64,000 nucleotides of DNA from Epiperipatus broadwayi. Lineage: Eukaryota; Onychophora; Udeonychophora; Euonychophora; Peripatidae. Under the pieces are notes generated by a model. It saw only the letters and a program-made list of their open reading frames with translations. It had not been told where the DNA came from and did no database searches. The DNA lies in NCBI GenBank assembly GCA_028023455.1, contig JAQFVV010013322.1, forward strand, positions 62,001-126,000, written 5' to 3'. The translations under genes were made by a program, and so were the position numbers. The stretch's first letter is position 1. The number at the start of each line of letters is the position of its first letter. Positions 1-12,840 of the stretch are shown one piece after another.

Positions 1-3000
1 TTACAATATTTAAATATATGTGGGTGCATGCATGAATGTTTATAATTCCAGAATGTATTTTGGATGTAAAAGGGTACAATCACAAAATACTTAAATAAAT
101 TTATTATTATTGGTAATAAAAAATGATAATAATGAGGACTTAAAAATAAATAAAGTAAAATCACTTTTTTTTTTATTAATTAGTGTAATAGGATATTTAA
201 ATATTATAAAATAATATATTATCAAATTTTAAAATAATTTCTTTACAAATTTAGTGCTACAATTTTTTAAACATTCAAAGGTCACCTGTTTCATATTGTA
301 TCCTAGAAAAATTTTCTCATAAAAAGTTAAAATGTAAAGAATTTTAAGAAAAAACAATGATCTAATTAATCATGTGGTGCATTTTAAAAACATACTTCTT
401 TGTCTTAAATTGTTTAGTGTTTTTTTATTAACTGATTGCAAATGAATGTATTGGACTTAAATTTAAGGTTAGCAATATTGGCATCTTGCAGTACAATGAT
501 AATAGAATAAAAAAAACATAAACATTTGTCTTAATGGCAAATGTATCTCAAAACTGTCTTTAATGAAGAATTAAATATTCAGTCATGTTCATCATCTTGT
601 AATGTACTTTAAAATGGAATTAAATTTTAAAACTTGAATTTAAATATAAAATTTTAAAAAAATGCTATTTTTGTTTAAATCATCTTACTTACTTATCTAT
701 TCTCCAAATACTTTTTTGATTTTATAGTTACTACAGCAGCCTAGTGGTTGTCAGATAGACTCCTATGTCTTGGACAATTATCATTAAAAACGAATTTTAA
801 CTAATGCATTTTATCTTCAGCTGGACATTTTTATATTGGATAATCATCGTTAAAATGAATTTTTAACTAATGGCTTTATCTTCATAAATATTTAGACAAA
901 AGTTATAATTTATGAATACTATCCCTTAAGAGATTAATAACTATGTTCCACACCTAGAAAATAAAACAACTTATTGTGAATCTTGAGAATAATTTTAACT
1001 CACTATTATTACAAAGGATTATTTATTTTATCTCACACTTAGGAAATAAAACAACATGGTGTACTCACTATTATTAGATTTATTTTAAAGTTAAACTTCA
1101 TTACTAATTAATTATTTTATTATAAGAATTAAAATTTGTTTCACTCATTTATTATGATTTTACAACTCAAAATTCTGAAGAATTTAATCCTTTTCAAATA
1201 TTTTGAAAAATATGCACTAGAGTAAAGTCTTAAATTAATTTTAAACTATAAGAATATATTATAATTTCTATATTTGTTTAGTTGTTATAATATCTAGAGT
1301 TACATTATTCAGTGAAAATTGTCACAAGAAATAAGGTACAATAAAAATATACAGCTAGTATATAAAATTTATGATTACAATTTAGTATAAGTGTATGTTA
1401 TTGATTCTTTGTACAATAGAGACTGGGTGAAAATATATAAAGTTAATTAATAATTATTTATAATTAAGATATATTTAGAATTTATATGTTCTATTGATTT
1501 ATTAATTTAATTTTACGATTCTATAATTAAAGGCATCTGAAGCATATAGTTTAAATATTATAAATATTACTCTTATTATTTATCCATATGAATACTCTCA
1601 AAATTTTGTAAAGATTATATTGTGTATTCAATTATGTTTATGGGATGATACTTGTATAAATTCTATTGTTCAGGTGAATTAAACTCCTGAAAATATTGTA
1701 TTCTCATTCATATTGTCAATGTGATAAGTCTCTTATGAAATGCCAGTATCTATTGGAATTAGGTTAACTAGAGTTACAATTCAAGAAGAATATATATGAT
1801 GAGTTAATGTTTTTCTCTTGTATAAAATAACTAAGTTTGCAAATCAGATACATAGAGGAAATAGATCATATTATTTAATTAAATATACAATTAAACATTA
1901 TTTTGTTTTGTTCATTATTTATAATTAAATTCTTTGAATAGATATTAATAATTCTTTTCAATAAAGAGTCTTGTTTTACATCACATCAAGATTTATAACA
2001 CAGTCAGTTATTAATAAATAAGGACTTATTTTTTTAATTAGAGACATCACAAGAATACTAATAATTATTGCAGAGAACTTATTATTGTTATTTTAATTGA
2101 TTTAAATATTTTTATTAACTTATTGTTGATAAATTAATTATAGACATTTGTTAATTATCTGCTCTTTGTTGTTAATTAGTTAATATTCATCATCTACTAA
2201 TTTTGTAAATAAATATGGTTACATGATTTTATAATTATTATACATTATTAAAATGATATATTGTTTTATAAAATATGTTGTTTATTATTTTTATACACTT
2301 ACACCATTTCCACTTTCATATTTAGTTGCTCTAAGAAAGATTTAAAAACAATAAAGTGCTCTTTAATCATATCAATAATAATAATTTATAATTTTAAAGA
2401 GTTAAAATTTCAAGAATAGTATATACTATTATTTGATCTTATAACCCTGAGATAATTTGAAATTAAATTTATGTAATATGAAAACTTAGAACAAACATAC
2501 TAGCTCAAATATATGAATGTTATAGGATTTATTTATTCTTGGAAATCCAAAGACATTCTTTAAGTTATAGTAGAATCCTGAGGTAGTATTGTGATTAGTT
2601 TTAAATACACATCTGCATAATACTTTCTTAAAATAAATATTTGTTTATTATAAAGCATTTCATAAATTGACCAACCAAATGTTTAAATGGTTAAGCTCAT
2701 ACTTATTTGATCAGTATAAATGGTTGTAGTCATTTTAGCACATACTACATCAGTTACAGTTTATTGGCTTTAACATGTTGCAACCAGAGATGATGTTTTT
2801 CTGTACTTTAATTGTAGTAATCTATTTGTAGAGAACTGACCTAGAGTCCAAAGAATATAATACTTAGACTATATATGAGGTTTATTTAAATATATCCATA
2901 TTATTGTCAAATATTCTCATAGTAAATCACAGATTTTTCTATAATCATTTCTCAACATGATATTTGATGGACATTTGCTTTTAGTATATTGTGATTGAAT

Positions 3001-3479
3001 TATTCTTGTATAATTTATCTGCAAGTGCTAAAATCCTAAATGGAGAGAGTTAATTCTGTTGTTATATCAATAGTACTGGAAATTATATTTATAAAGACAT
3101 TCCTACTTTGAACAGAATTCATTTCTAGATTTTGAATTTTAAATAGTAATATGTATATTTCAGAAAAAAGAATTTTGGTATTTGACTTAGAAGCAATACT
3201 AAATTGTTATTTCATTAGAAATTATCATTTTATAAGTAAAAATAAGTTTTAATCATACAATTTGAGCTAAATGAACTGAAAAAAAAAAGAATTTATAAAA
3301 AAAGATTAACATTATGATGATGCATGAGTGAATAAAATGCTATATAATGAGTTTCTTCCATTGTTGAATGAGATGGGGTTTATTAAATAATAGTTCTTCA
3401 CTCATTAGTCGAATATTTAATGTGTGTATCCATTTTATGTTAAATTTACTAAAAGTCAGATTAATACATTGTACAGACT
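1..3479. other. AT-rich DNA, no gene seen
   Basis: This stretch is very AT-rich with short homopolymer runs and stop codons in every frame. I found no domain motif, RNA gene or clear repeat structure. It may be intergenic, intronic or very old repeat DNA. Confidence 0.6.
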
Positions 3480-3850
3480 TAACACCTGCATTTATATAGG
3501 CAATATATGTGGGATTCAAACTCAGACTTTCACACAGCCACAACTCTCAGTGCCATCTTATATTGTTGACTCACCTGATCACACACATGTTGAAAAGATA
3601 CATAATCACCAATATACATATTTTGTGCTAAACCAGTACTCACTAGTTGGTCTAGATTACCATCTCCACACATATATACAATCAGTACTCAGCTTTACAT
3701 TAAGATAGCCAATCTTCATACTTTAATGGACAGGCTTCAAACTACTCCAACCCATAACTCTTCAGACTTCCACTTCATTGAAAATCTGATGATGGAATGT
3801 TCAAAACCCACATTAGTACTAAGGTTGTCATCTTACCCACATTGATGTTT
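3480..3850 (-). repeat. tRNA-derived SINE, copy 1
   Basis: This segment is recognisably related to 20250-20600 on the same strand and to 12600-12840 on the opposite strand, so it is an interspersed repeat. Read on the minus strand it carries a pol III B-box-like motif, GTTTGAATCCC, near 3510-3520, as in tRNA-derived SINEs. The body shared with the other copies includes an ACCAGTACTCACTAGTTGG-like block (about 3632-3650) and a GATGGACAGGCTTCAA-like block. The tail probably comes from a LINE, but that is inference. The copies have diverged by tens of percent, so this is old. Any reading frames inside it are chance openings. Confidence 0.6.
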
Positions 3851-4001
3851 AGATTAAAATTTCTTGATAGATGCTGGTTGATGTGATAATGATGGTATAA
3901 AATTTAGTGTTAGAATTAGCCTATTGATTATAATTATACCTGGATATACATGTACAAAATCTATATTGAACACTATTGTTTGATATTATAAAATATTATT
4001 A

Positions 4002-4039
<38 letters not shown>

Positions 4040-7000
4040 ATATAGAGCCCTAGTTGTTGCGCCAAATGTATATATATAATTTTAAAGTAGTTAAATGGAA
4101 AATTTCTTATTAATAATTACCCCAATACCTGTCCATGGTGCCCAAGTTCTTAAGAATGCACATGCTAGGGTGTGCAAGTATATAGATAAGTCAATTTGTA
4201 AATTGTTGTAAATTTTTGTCTCAAATAGTCCAAATACATACAGTTCGAAGTATATGCAGTTTTATAATATTATACTTTTTAATCAGGTGGTAGTATTTTT
4301 TCAGAGTTGAAACTCCTGATATTAAAAACACTAATTTTAATTAGCATATTAAGGATTTAAATAAACTAAAGAGAAGAATATTAAGTTAATTACTTTATAT
4401 TAATAAATAGGTAAGAAAAAAAACTAACCTAATTTATTCTAAGAGTCTAAACTATCAATGTGATGTCTATTATGATTACTGTTTTACTATCCTTTTCAGG
4501 GAGAAATTAGTTCCCTTTAGCAGCCTCTCTGACACCTAGACAGAGTTCCTGTTATACTGTGTTATTATAACATAACATATTTACTTAATTAATATATTTT
4601 CATCAGTCAACTATTTTAGATTTGTATCTTGCAAATGCAGTATTATTGTTTTCATTTTTTTTATTCTCTAAGGAAAAAGTTTTTATTTTCATTATTATTC
4701 CTAATTGGAAGAACATTTTCCCCACAGTTTTTGTACTGAGGACAATCTGATTTTTGTTTTGAAATATGGATACCAGCATCCATTTTTATCCATATATAAT
4801 TGATATTTGTTGTGTCCATTATTTTAGTTGAAACTTTTTTAATTATTATGATTTGTGAAATTGGTTTTATTTGATCTTAGTTCTTGTTTATGTGCTGTGT
4901 TTTTGACTGTCATATTTTTTTTTAAAATTAACACATTCTTGGTTAACATCCAGATTAATATGAACATTATTTTCTTCAATTGAATCCTTTGCTATTAGTA
5001 TTTTCTTTTACCATTAAATATGAGTTTACTATGTTGCAGAAATCTTTAAATTTTATAAATAAATTACTTCTTACAATGGAGTTTGGGGTATACACTAATT
5101 ATATATCCATATTCCTTACAATGAAAGGATTGAGGCTTAAAATCTTGAATTATTAACAGAAGTATACCCTCTTGATCTATCACTTGTCTTGGAAATATTA
5201 GGATCTATGCCCTTATAAATTCTCACTTTGAATTTTTATGTGCTGCAATAGACTAATATTTTTTTACGGCTATAGACTAATACTTGTTGCTTAGAACTTC
5301 TATTACTATAAATGGTTGCATCAGTTTATTAAATTCATTAATCATATAATTCAAGTAAGCATTTTTGACAAATTTGTAATATAGTTTTCCTATGCTCTAT
5401 TTACTCTGTCAAGTATCTATTTACCCATTATTCAAATTCCCCTTCTAAATTTATCCCTTCAATCTTCTTTAAAAATTATATGATTATTTATCATGGAATA
5501 GGATGTTCTGCAATTTGGAAAACTGAATCCCACATTCTACTAGTACTTAATGTATGTAGAGTGTTGGAAATAGATACAATGAGTGGTTTCTATCCATAAC
5601 TGCGAATACAATTGACTGATTTGTAAAAATTCACTCAAATAATTGAAGAAATACTTTTGAAATAGATAACTTGAATCTCTCAGTTATGTTTTAATGCTTT
5701 CTTCAGACCAGTCCTCCTGTGAATCTATTATGGTCAACTCAGACTATTTGACAAAAATGTCTAGTTTAATTCAATCATTAATGATAGAAAGATGAAATTT
5801 TGGTACCAGATAAGGCTATTATTGTAGTAACTACTTGTAATATTTCCCCCTACCTGTTTTCATTTTGCTTTTATGAGTATTTTTCTGTGACATATCTGAA
5901 GTTCTGACAATATTTGCATAACTGGTAGCAGCTTAAAGAAAAATGATTTAGGAAACAAAAAAATATGCAATCATACCAGAAATTCTAAGTAGTTATACAC
6001 TGGAGATCACTAATGAGAAAAATGCAGATAGACCAACCTCAAAAGGCTTGTTCATCAATTATTTTTTTTAAATTCATCATTTTCAACGTTAATTTTGAGT
6101 TACCTACATAACAAGCCATTTAATGTTTATATATATATCACATACTTTTTTATTATTATTGTCACAATTTATATGTATTTAACTTATTTTTTGATAATAA
6201 CGTCATTTTAAAAAAAAGAAAAAAAATATCAACTTTGAGTTTGAAAGCATTTAAACCACGATGTTCACGATATGCCAATTCTAGATTATCAATCTCTTTA
6301 CTCCAATCTTTATGTATTTTTAAATATGTATAACTTTTTTTATTAAGCTAAATCTCAGATAAAATAATAAAATATTAGAATGTATTATCCAAAGTGGAGT
6401 GACTTCCTCTAGTGATAAGTTAAAACATGGATTAAATTGTAAAACAAAAATTATTATTATCTTTCAAAGGACTTTATTAATCTATGCATTTACATTGTTA
6501 ATTTGTCCACATATAAATTGGTATATATTTTATAGTCAGAAATCATTACAATTAACAAAAAGATTAAAAATATAGAGTTTAATGTAATTCACAAAAATTG
6601 TATATTATAAATTCCATTACAACACTGTATTTTTTTGATAAGTCTTTGAAATATAGTATCATGTTAAAGAGATAACTGTTGTTGACTTAGTGACTAAGTA
6701 TCAATATATGATATTATATTCTGCAACTTTTTTATCTTTTTGTCTTATAAATTTCAAGTTATTTGTAAAAGTATTTGGGTGCCTTAGTGACTTAGAATTA
6801 CTATAAGTAAAAATGCACCTTTCACATCCCAGAGCATAACAAAAACTGACTCTAATAATTGAGAACAGAATTGCTATGTTTAAATAATGTCAGGATCATT
6901 GCATGAAAGCAATCATTAAACTATACATGTAAAAAAATGTAAAAATTGTATTTCTGCATATTTATGGCAAAGCAAACACACATCATTGACATTTTTGCAT

Positions 7001-7250
7001 TGCCTTTTATATCTAAAAAAAGTTTAATATGGGTAAATATTCTAAGTTCAATTTTAAAACAATATCCAAATATTTTCTGCAAATGACTAGAATGTAAATT
7101 TATGACACAGTTGTTTGTCATTAACATTGAGAGCAGACTTGTCATTATATTGAGAATTGGCTCACTATAATATATATAGACCCCCCCCACCAATGGTTAA
7201 ACTTATTTTGAGGTACGGGGGGTCAAGAGTATTCCTGGATTGACAAAGTG
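3851..7250. other. AT-rich DNA, no gene seen
   Basis: No recognisable gene. It contains an (AT)n tract near 4004-4037. Short conceptual translations of the minus strand between 4.5 and 6 kb hint at an old retroelement but give no motif I would defend. Near 7180-7222 a run of eight C is followed by a run of G in an imperfect inverted arrangement. Confidence 0.5.
4004..4037. repeat. (AT)n microsatellite
   Basis: Uninterrupted alternating A and T, about 17 units. Simple repeat with no further structure. Confidence 0.95.
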
Positions 7251-7255
7251 GATTA

Positions 7256-8700
7256 TTAGTGGCTTCCAATATCATGCAAAAAAAATTTTAGGTTTGAAAA
7301 GAACTTGGCACAAGCTGAAATTATGTTGAGGGTTTTTTCAGTTTTGAACATTTGCCTGTCATGAAATCCTAGAATCATTTTGTTGCAATAAACATTGGAG
7401 ACATTTGATTGAGCTTGCAAGAATTCATTTTCCCTAGTATATAGCATTAGTGAATGCTTTTTAAAACATTACTATAGGTGTAAAATTTTGTAAATACAAG
7501 GATATTGAATAATGAGACTTTTACATATAATGAGAGTTAGGCTTCTGATAGCAAATTAACTCTGCTTTCTATTTTGTTTTTAAGTTTTTTCTGTATTACT
7601 GTCCTCATCTTAGATTGATTTAGATAAAATTGAAAATCCAGGAAGGCATTTAGTACTTTTTTAAAATGGTCATTCAAGCAATACCCAAAATATATTTGTC
7701 ATGTACATGATTTCTCAAAGTTGAAATTAAGTTTATATTTATTACTATAATCAGAAAGTAAATTTAGTAATTGTGAAACTTCTTTTTTGGAATATAGAAA
7801 GTTTAAAATATCACCCATGTGTGTAATATGTATATGAGATCTTAAACCTGTACATTCCAGACAATTTTATACAGCCTTATTTAATAAATATATGTATGAG
7901 ATGATGTGTACTTAGGAATAAACTTTATAATAATGAACAGTATGGAATAATTGGTAGTGATGTTTTCCATTATAAATTATATGTATATTTAATAAAATAT
8001 TATTGAGAGCATAAATATAAGCTTTAGGAATGACCATATCAACTAATATATAGATGATTATATTGATAGGAACTGTATCAAATGCTTATCTGATATCAAG
8101 TTGAATTACTATCAGACTATATTTGTTATTGGATCTAAATGCATGTATAATAGCTTTGAATAAGGTTGATTGGCCAATAAATGAACCTTTTATTGTAAAC
8201 TTATTTTTGATACAATGGGCAATAAATAAAAATATAATTTTAAATTTAAATACAGACTCAAACACATTTATGGTTAATAAGCTCATCAATATAGGATGAA
8301 AATTTTGTAATGATAAGATTTTTGCTAGTTACTTCATAAAGAGAACAGCAAAACTGGATGAAGTTCTTGATTTTTATAAACTTCTCATGAAACAAATTAG
8401 CTAAGTTTAGACAGATATTGGCCTGTGAAATAACTGAAATGTGCATAAACCGAGTGAGGGATACTGTGTATTACAGGATGAGAACTGTCTGAAAAGAAAT
8501 GCAACTTTTAAACAAAGTCAACTGAATATAATTATTCTGGATTACCAAGGAATTGATATCACAGATTAAATCTCTCAAATGATTGAAGTTTAACTTAAAA
8601 AATAAATAGATAAGCTCTATTATAAATTTTCCACATATAGATTTTGCTTGAATAGTAAGGGTAACTAGCACAAAAATTAGGAGAGGTTGACCCAAGATTC
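7256..8700 (-). pseudogene. Decayed LINE reverse transcriptase
   Basis: Read on the minus strand, this keeps the skeleton of a non-LTR retrotransposon reverse transcriptase. The piece at 8086-8289 holds a segment like the RT region before motif A (GSFIGQSTLFKAI) and then IQLDIR, a stop, and AFDTVP at about 8055-8105. This is motif A (LDIRKAFDTV in live LINEs) with the lysine codon turned into a stop. Further downstream, near 7700-7800, a segment reading GDILNFLYSKKEV and then LLSDYSNKYKLNFNFEKS matches the region from the YADD box (motif C) onward, with the YADD itself damaged. Many stops and frameshifts interrupt the frame, so it is dead. An endonuclease remnant of the same strand and order lies at 9930-10330. 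The clade is not determinable by eye. Confidence 0.7.
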
Positions 8701-9169
8701 ATCTAATATAGTGTCTTGACCAAATACTAGGTCAATTTAAAAATAGTATGCCTTTTTTAATAATCAAGCATTTTTAAATAGTATTAGTATCTGGTTTGCA
8801 TGCTGCTTTCAAGACAAGCAACATTGGTCTTTCATTATTTAAAAGTGATGTTACATTTTTATATAAATTGTCCATTAGAATCACTAGATCTGAGGATGAG
8901 AAAGATGATATGACTGATTATATGAGATATAATGCTTACAAATGCAATCCATACTTGAATTGGTTTATTTCTATTAGTTCAAATAAAAAAAAATATAAAT
9001 TTTAAAAGATATTTGCTCTGATGTTCAATTTGGAAGAAATAGTCAGATAGTTCTACTTCAGTTAATCAGTTTGGTAATATCAAGTTATGATCAAGTATTA
9101 CTAGAAGTGCTGCATGGTCTGTGAATGATTAGTTTTTAATGTCATATTAATCATATATATTTTTAATGA

Positions 9170-9830
9170 TATATCAAGATCTAGGTGCAGTGCCCTCAGA
9201 TCCAAGGCTCCTCACACTGATGAAAGCCAAAAGGCACAAACTAGTCTGGGAATATTGAATGAATATGCACTAGATGGGAATTTTATGCACAAGCCTTCTG
9301 GCATCCATTGATTACTCTGGCTTGCATTGAGTCACAATATATATACAGAATTTTGCCTGTTTTAATAACAGTTATAAGAAAGCATAAGAAATGGTGATCA
9401 TGTGATGTTTATTGGCTTAAAACCAATCCTGCCTAATAGGATAGTGGTGGCTATGGTTATTGAAAAACCAAAGTCACCAAAATGTATAGATACTGAACTC
9501 AGTTCAGACCTATATGACGATATATGCTAATGAGCTTGGATTGAAAATATTACAGTGTTTTCAATTTAAGACTCATAGTTTTGTAGTTAAGTATAGATAA
9601 AAGGTGGCTGTTGGAGGGTTGCATTAGATTCTAAGATCTAGGTGCAGTGATCTCAGATCCAAGGCTCCTCATGGACGAAGGCCAAAAGTCAGAAACTAAT
9701 CTGGAGATATTGGATGAGTAGGCACTAGGGATTTATGCACAAGCCTTCTATCATACATTGATTACTCTGGTTTGCATTAAGTGGCCATACATATAGAAAG
9801 TTTTTTCTGTTTTAATATTAATCAAGATGA
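9170..9830 (+). repeat. Rep-A repeats, two copies inside the LINE
   Basis: Two related blocks, about 9170-9420 and 9640-9825, begin with GATCTAGGTGCAGTG and share the text around AAGGCTCCTCA and GCACAAGCCTTCT. The first copy ends with a GGTGATCATGTGATG motif, which recurs at 12480, 19630, 31242 and 45588. The same family lies inverted at 19200-19380 and 45390-45535. The blocks sit between the LINE endonuclease remnant and its RT remnant and so split that element. I see no coding sequence. The family resembles a MITE or foldback element, because the fuller copy at 19160 has inverted ends. Confidence 0.65.
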
Positions 9831-9929
9831 TGTAAGGCTAGAAAGTAGAATACAAAGTTGATTACAGATGAATGTCTATCATTGTGACAGAAGCCCTTCT
9901 TCATTCATCAATAAAAAAGTCAAAACATG

Positions 9930-10330
9930 GATGATTTTTTGGAAAAAAATTTGATATGATATGTTTAAATCACCCACTAGCAAAATTGAGTATGTTGAGA
10001 CTAAAAATTTTAATATTTAAAACTAACATTACTCTATGAATAATATAGGGCCAGGGGAATATAGAGAAATACAAGGTTATAATTAGAATATGCACATCAA
10101 TATATAGAATTTTCAAAGATCTCTAATGGATTTTTTATATCAATAATTAAACCTATTCCTGCAGACAATGCATTGGGAGATCTAGAAAAGGCTGTAAAAT
10201 CTTTATTACTATGATTATTGAATGAATCAATTAGTAAATCACTACATAAGTTTGTGTCAGATCTAGCAGGTGCTGTTGAATAATTATATACTAGTTAATC
10301 AACTGAAAATTTCTCATCAACAGAGTTTAA
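9930..10330 (-). pseudogene. Decayed LINE AP-endonuclease
   Basis: Conceptual translation of the minus strand gives SAGIGLIIDIKNPLEIFENS and then, further on, LLVGDLN near 9960-9985. These match the AGVGFLI-like strand and the conserved GDFN box of LINE apurinic endonucleases, a domain that nicks target DNA to prime reverse transcription. Stops and shifts break the frame. It lies upstream of the RT remnant at 7256-8700 on the same strand, in the order expected for ORF2 of one LINE. The two are separated by the Rep-A insertions. The catalytic Glu and His residues cannot be placed with confidence. Confidence 0.6.
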
Positions 10331-10682
10331 TTTTCTCTAATTAAACACATCTATTCTATATTTCATTTTATTGCTATCTTAAATATAGTTAAAATTTGAA
10401 ATCAAATGTAAAATTATGATACATTATAATAAAATATAAATGAGTACTAGCTAGGGATATTTTGTGCAATGCTAGTAAATTTCATCAAGGGTAGTAGAAG
10501 TAATTCATCAATAGTAAAATTAGTGTTATGTGTGACAACCCATGCCCCTTATTATTAACAGGCTAGGTGAACATGACACACTTACTTTTTAATGAGGCTA
10601 AGTTTATGCTCTGCAGAAGATATAGGGTCTGATTCTTTAATCTCATTTTAAGTTTTACTTTTATTATGATTATTGACTTATA

Positions 10683-11150
10683 TTAGTTCTCATGATCACT
10701 ATCTGAAAGTTTATTTTCTCTGGCCTTCCATCTACCTTTTTTTTTAAAAAAAAGTCTAGTAGGTTTATGCTTGTATGAGGTTATGTTTCTGTTTACAACA
10801 GTCAGCAAATTACCACTAAGAATATCCATAATTTTTAGAGTAGTTTTATTCAGCATACTTCCTACTAGAAAATCAGATTGATTAAGTTCTTCAGCACACC
10901 TATCTTCCTTACCAGCTAGATTTAAAACGTGATCCAGATGCATGCACTGATAGCAAGTTATATATGTTGTTATTATTGGTATGTTTAAGAAAATCTAATG
11001 CAGTCTGAGTCTGATTTTGTTTTCATTTTGGGGAAGTGGTGTATAAAAGTAGGTTTCATATTCTAGTTCACACCAAATAGTTTAGGGCAAGTGCTTATTA
11101 TATGACCACGTTCTTTGCAATTGAAACACTGGGGCTTTATTCTTTTTATT
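10683..11150 (-). pseudogene. ORF1/gag-like remnant with CCHC zinc knuckle
   Basis: Minus-strand positions 11128-11087 encode CFNCKERGHIISTC, a clean C-X2-C-X4-H-X4-C zinc knuckle of the kind found in retroelement Gag and in ORF1 proteins of several LINE clades. The motif binds nucleic acid. Downstream is an 86-codon open frame (10943-10683) rich in charged residues that I do not recognise. The next element piece on this strand is the LINE endonuclease, so the simplest reading is the C-terminal part of that LINE's ORF1. A Ty3/gypsy gag fragment is the alternative. The link to the LINE is inference from order and strand. Confidence 0.55.
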
Positions 11151-12439
11151 GTTGTTGTTGTTATCAACATCATCATCATCATCATTATTATATGACCTTT
11201 TAACACTAGAAAATATTTTAAAACCCATACTGATTTGCACAATATATTTTTATAATAAAATTTATCTAAAAATTATAATTATATTCCGTAAAATAACAAT
11301 AATAAACCATTTCAAAAAGATTTTAAAAATGAAAAAATAAAATAAAATTGGTTGAAACAATTTCTAGTAAAAAAAAAAAATCAAACTCGAATTCAATATA
11401 TTTAATCATTTTAAATATATTTTCAAAAACATATACATTATTGTTGTTTATTTTTTTATTCAATCTTTCTTTGTTAGTTTGTTTTCATCGTTTAAATAAA
11501 TATTAAAAATAATAATATTATAGGCAAAAATTTAAACAAAAGAAATAGGCTGATTTTATAATTAATTTATAAATAAGCATTATTAAAAATAATGCACCCA
11601 AGACAACCTTCTTAGGTTAATTCTTGAGTAATTAGATTTTATACGGAAATAAATCATTTAATCCTATTAGAATATAAAATTCTTGAAGTATTAAAATTTA
11701 AAAATATTTAACTCAGCGCTATGTCAAATAATAACAATATGCGCGTATTCTTAAATTATAGAAATTCACTGTTTCTTTCATTATTATTGTAAGAATAAAA
11801 TAATAATGACGATAATTTAATTGCAAAAAAAATAAATATGTAATACTACTAATAAAATATAAAACAATTCTTTAAAATTCTGCATTTTTTTAAATACAAT
11901 ATAAAAAATATTACGCGTTGTCTCTAGGACATTATTCCGTATCTTTCCAATATTTTTTACTGTCATTTTAAAGGTTGTATTATCCTTTTATATATTTTGT
12001 AATGATGTATTTATCGTTCTAATTATTTATCGACCGCACACGCTGTATGTAATTAGAAAGAGACAGGTTAAAGCCGTTTTCTTTCTAATGATGTATTTAT
12101 ATAAATATCTTGTTATGTCTTTTATTTTCATGATATAGAAAGTAAGACTAATTTAAATGTATAAATAAAAAATGAATTAAATACAAAACAAGTAAATGAT
12201 AGGAATAATAAATGTAAACTAAGAATTAATATACAAACATTTCAAAATCCAAACTTAATAACTTAAAACATTCTAACTTAGTACTATTGCACACATAGTC
12301 ATAGGACATATTAACTGTAACAATTAGGCATTTTCTTTTATTCTATGCGGTCACTTTTTGAAAATGCTGTCATTTAACTATCAAATAAAATCCTTATTTT
12401 ATACTAAAACACAAAGATTAGAAGGGATTTCTACTCAGA
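11151..12439. other. AT-rich DNA, no gene seen
   Basis: Low-complexity DNA beginning with GTT and CAT triplet runs at 11148-11190. Slightly richer in CG dinucleotides than its surroundings around 11.7-12.1 kb. Nothing recognisable. Confidence 0.6.
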
Positions 12440-12580
12440 CATTCATACTCACAGAGGCAAAACTCTTCATACAGAATGGTGATCATGTGATGTTTAATGG
12501 TTTAACATTCAGACTCCCGATAGCTATCCACTTTACCTTATACAACAGATACACATGGCCACATACATAATATAAACAGA
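12440..12580 (+). repeat. Rep-A fragment
   Basis: Contains the GGCAAAACTCTTCATAC end block and the GGTGATCATGTGATGTTTAA block of the Rep-A family, with the middle missing. It is a deletion derivative. The 70-codon open frame across it is a chance opening. Confidence 0.55.
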
Positions 12581-12599
12581 CCACTGATTATATATATAT

Positions 12600-12840
12600 A
12601 TATGTAGCAGATGATGATATATACCAACTGATGAGTGCTGCTTCAGCACAAAATACATATATTAGGGATTATTTATCTTTCTCACATGTATGTAGTCAGG
12701 TGTATCAGTGGTTTAAGATGGAGTGGATAGCCGTAGGAAGCTTGAAGTTCTGAGTTCAAATCTCTTCTAATTACATTAAGTTCGGTATAGACAATATACT
12801 TGTATTTGAATAAAACTCAATAAGTTAGATTTGATTTCTT
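12600..12840 (+). repeat. tRNA-derived SINE, copy 2
   Basis: This is the reverse complement of the family seen at 3480-3850 and 20250-20600. It includes a CCAACTGATGAGTGCTGCTT-like block and then a tRNA-like part. That part has ATCAGTGGTTTAAGATGGA (A-box/D-arm-like, about 12704-12722) and GAGTTCAAATCTC (B-box, 12752-12764) spaced roughly as in a tRNA. It is preceded by an (AT)n run. No coding potential. Confidence 0.6.

Noticed and set aside
3424-3708. 94-codon plus-strand frame
   Set aside because: It lies antisense across a SINE whose diverged copies at 12.6 and 20.3 kb do not keep the frame.
7180-7222. C-run/G-run inverted motif as a structured RNA or terminator
   Set aside because: It is short and imperfect, has no neighbouring gene, and is explained by homopolymer runs.
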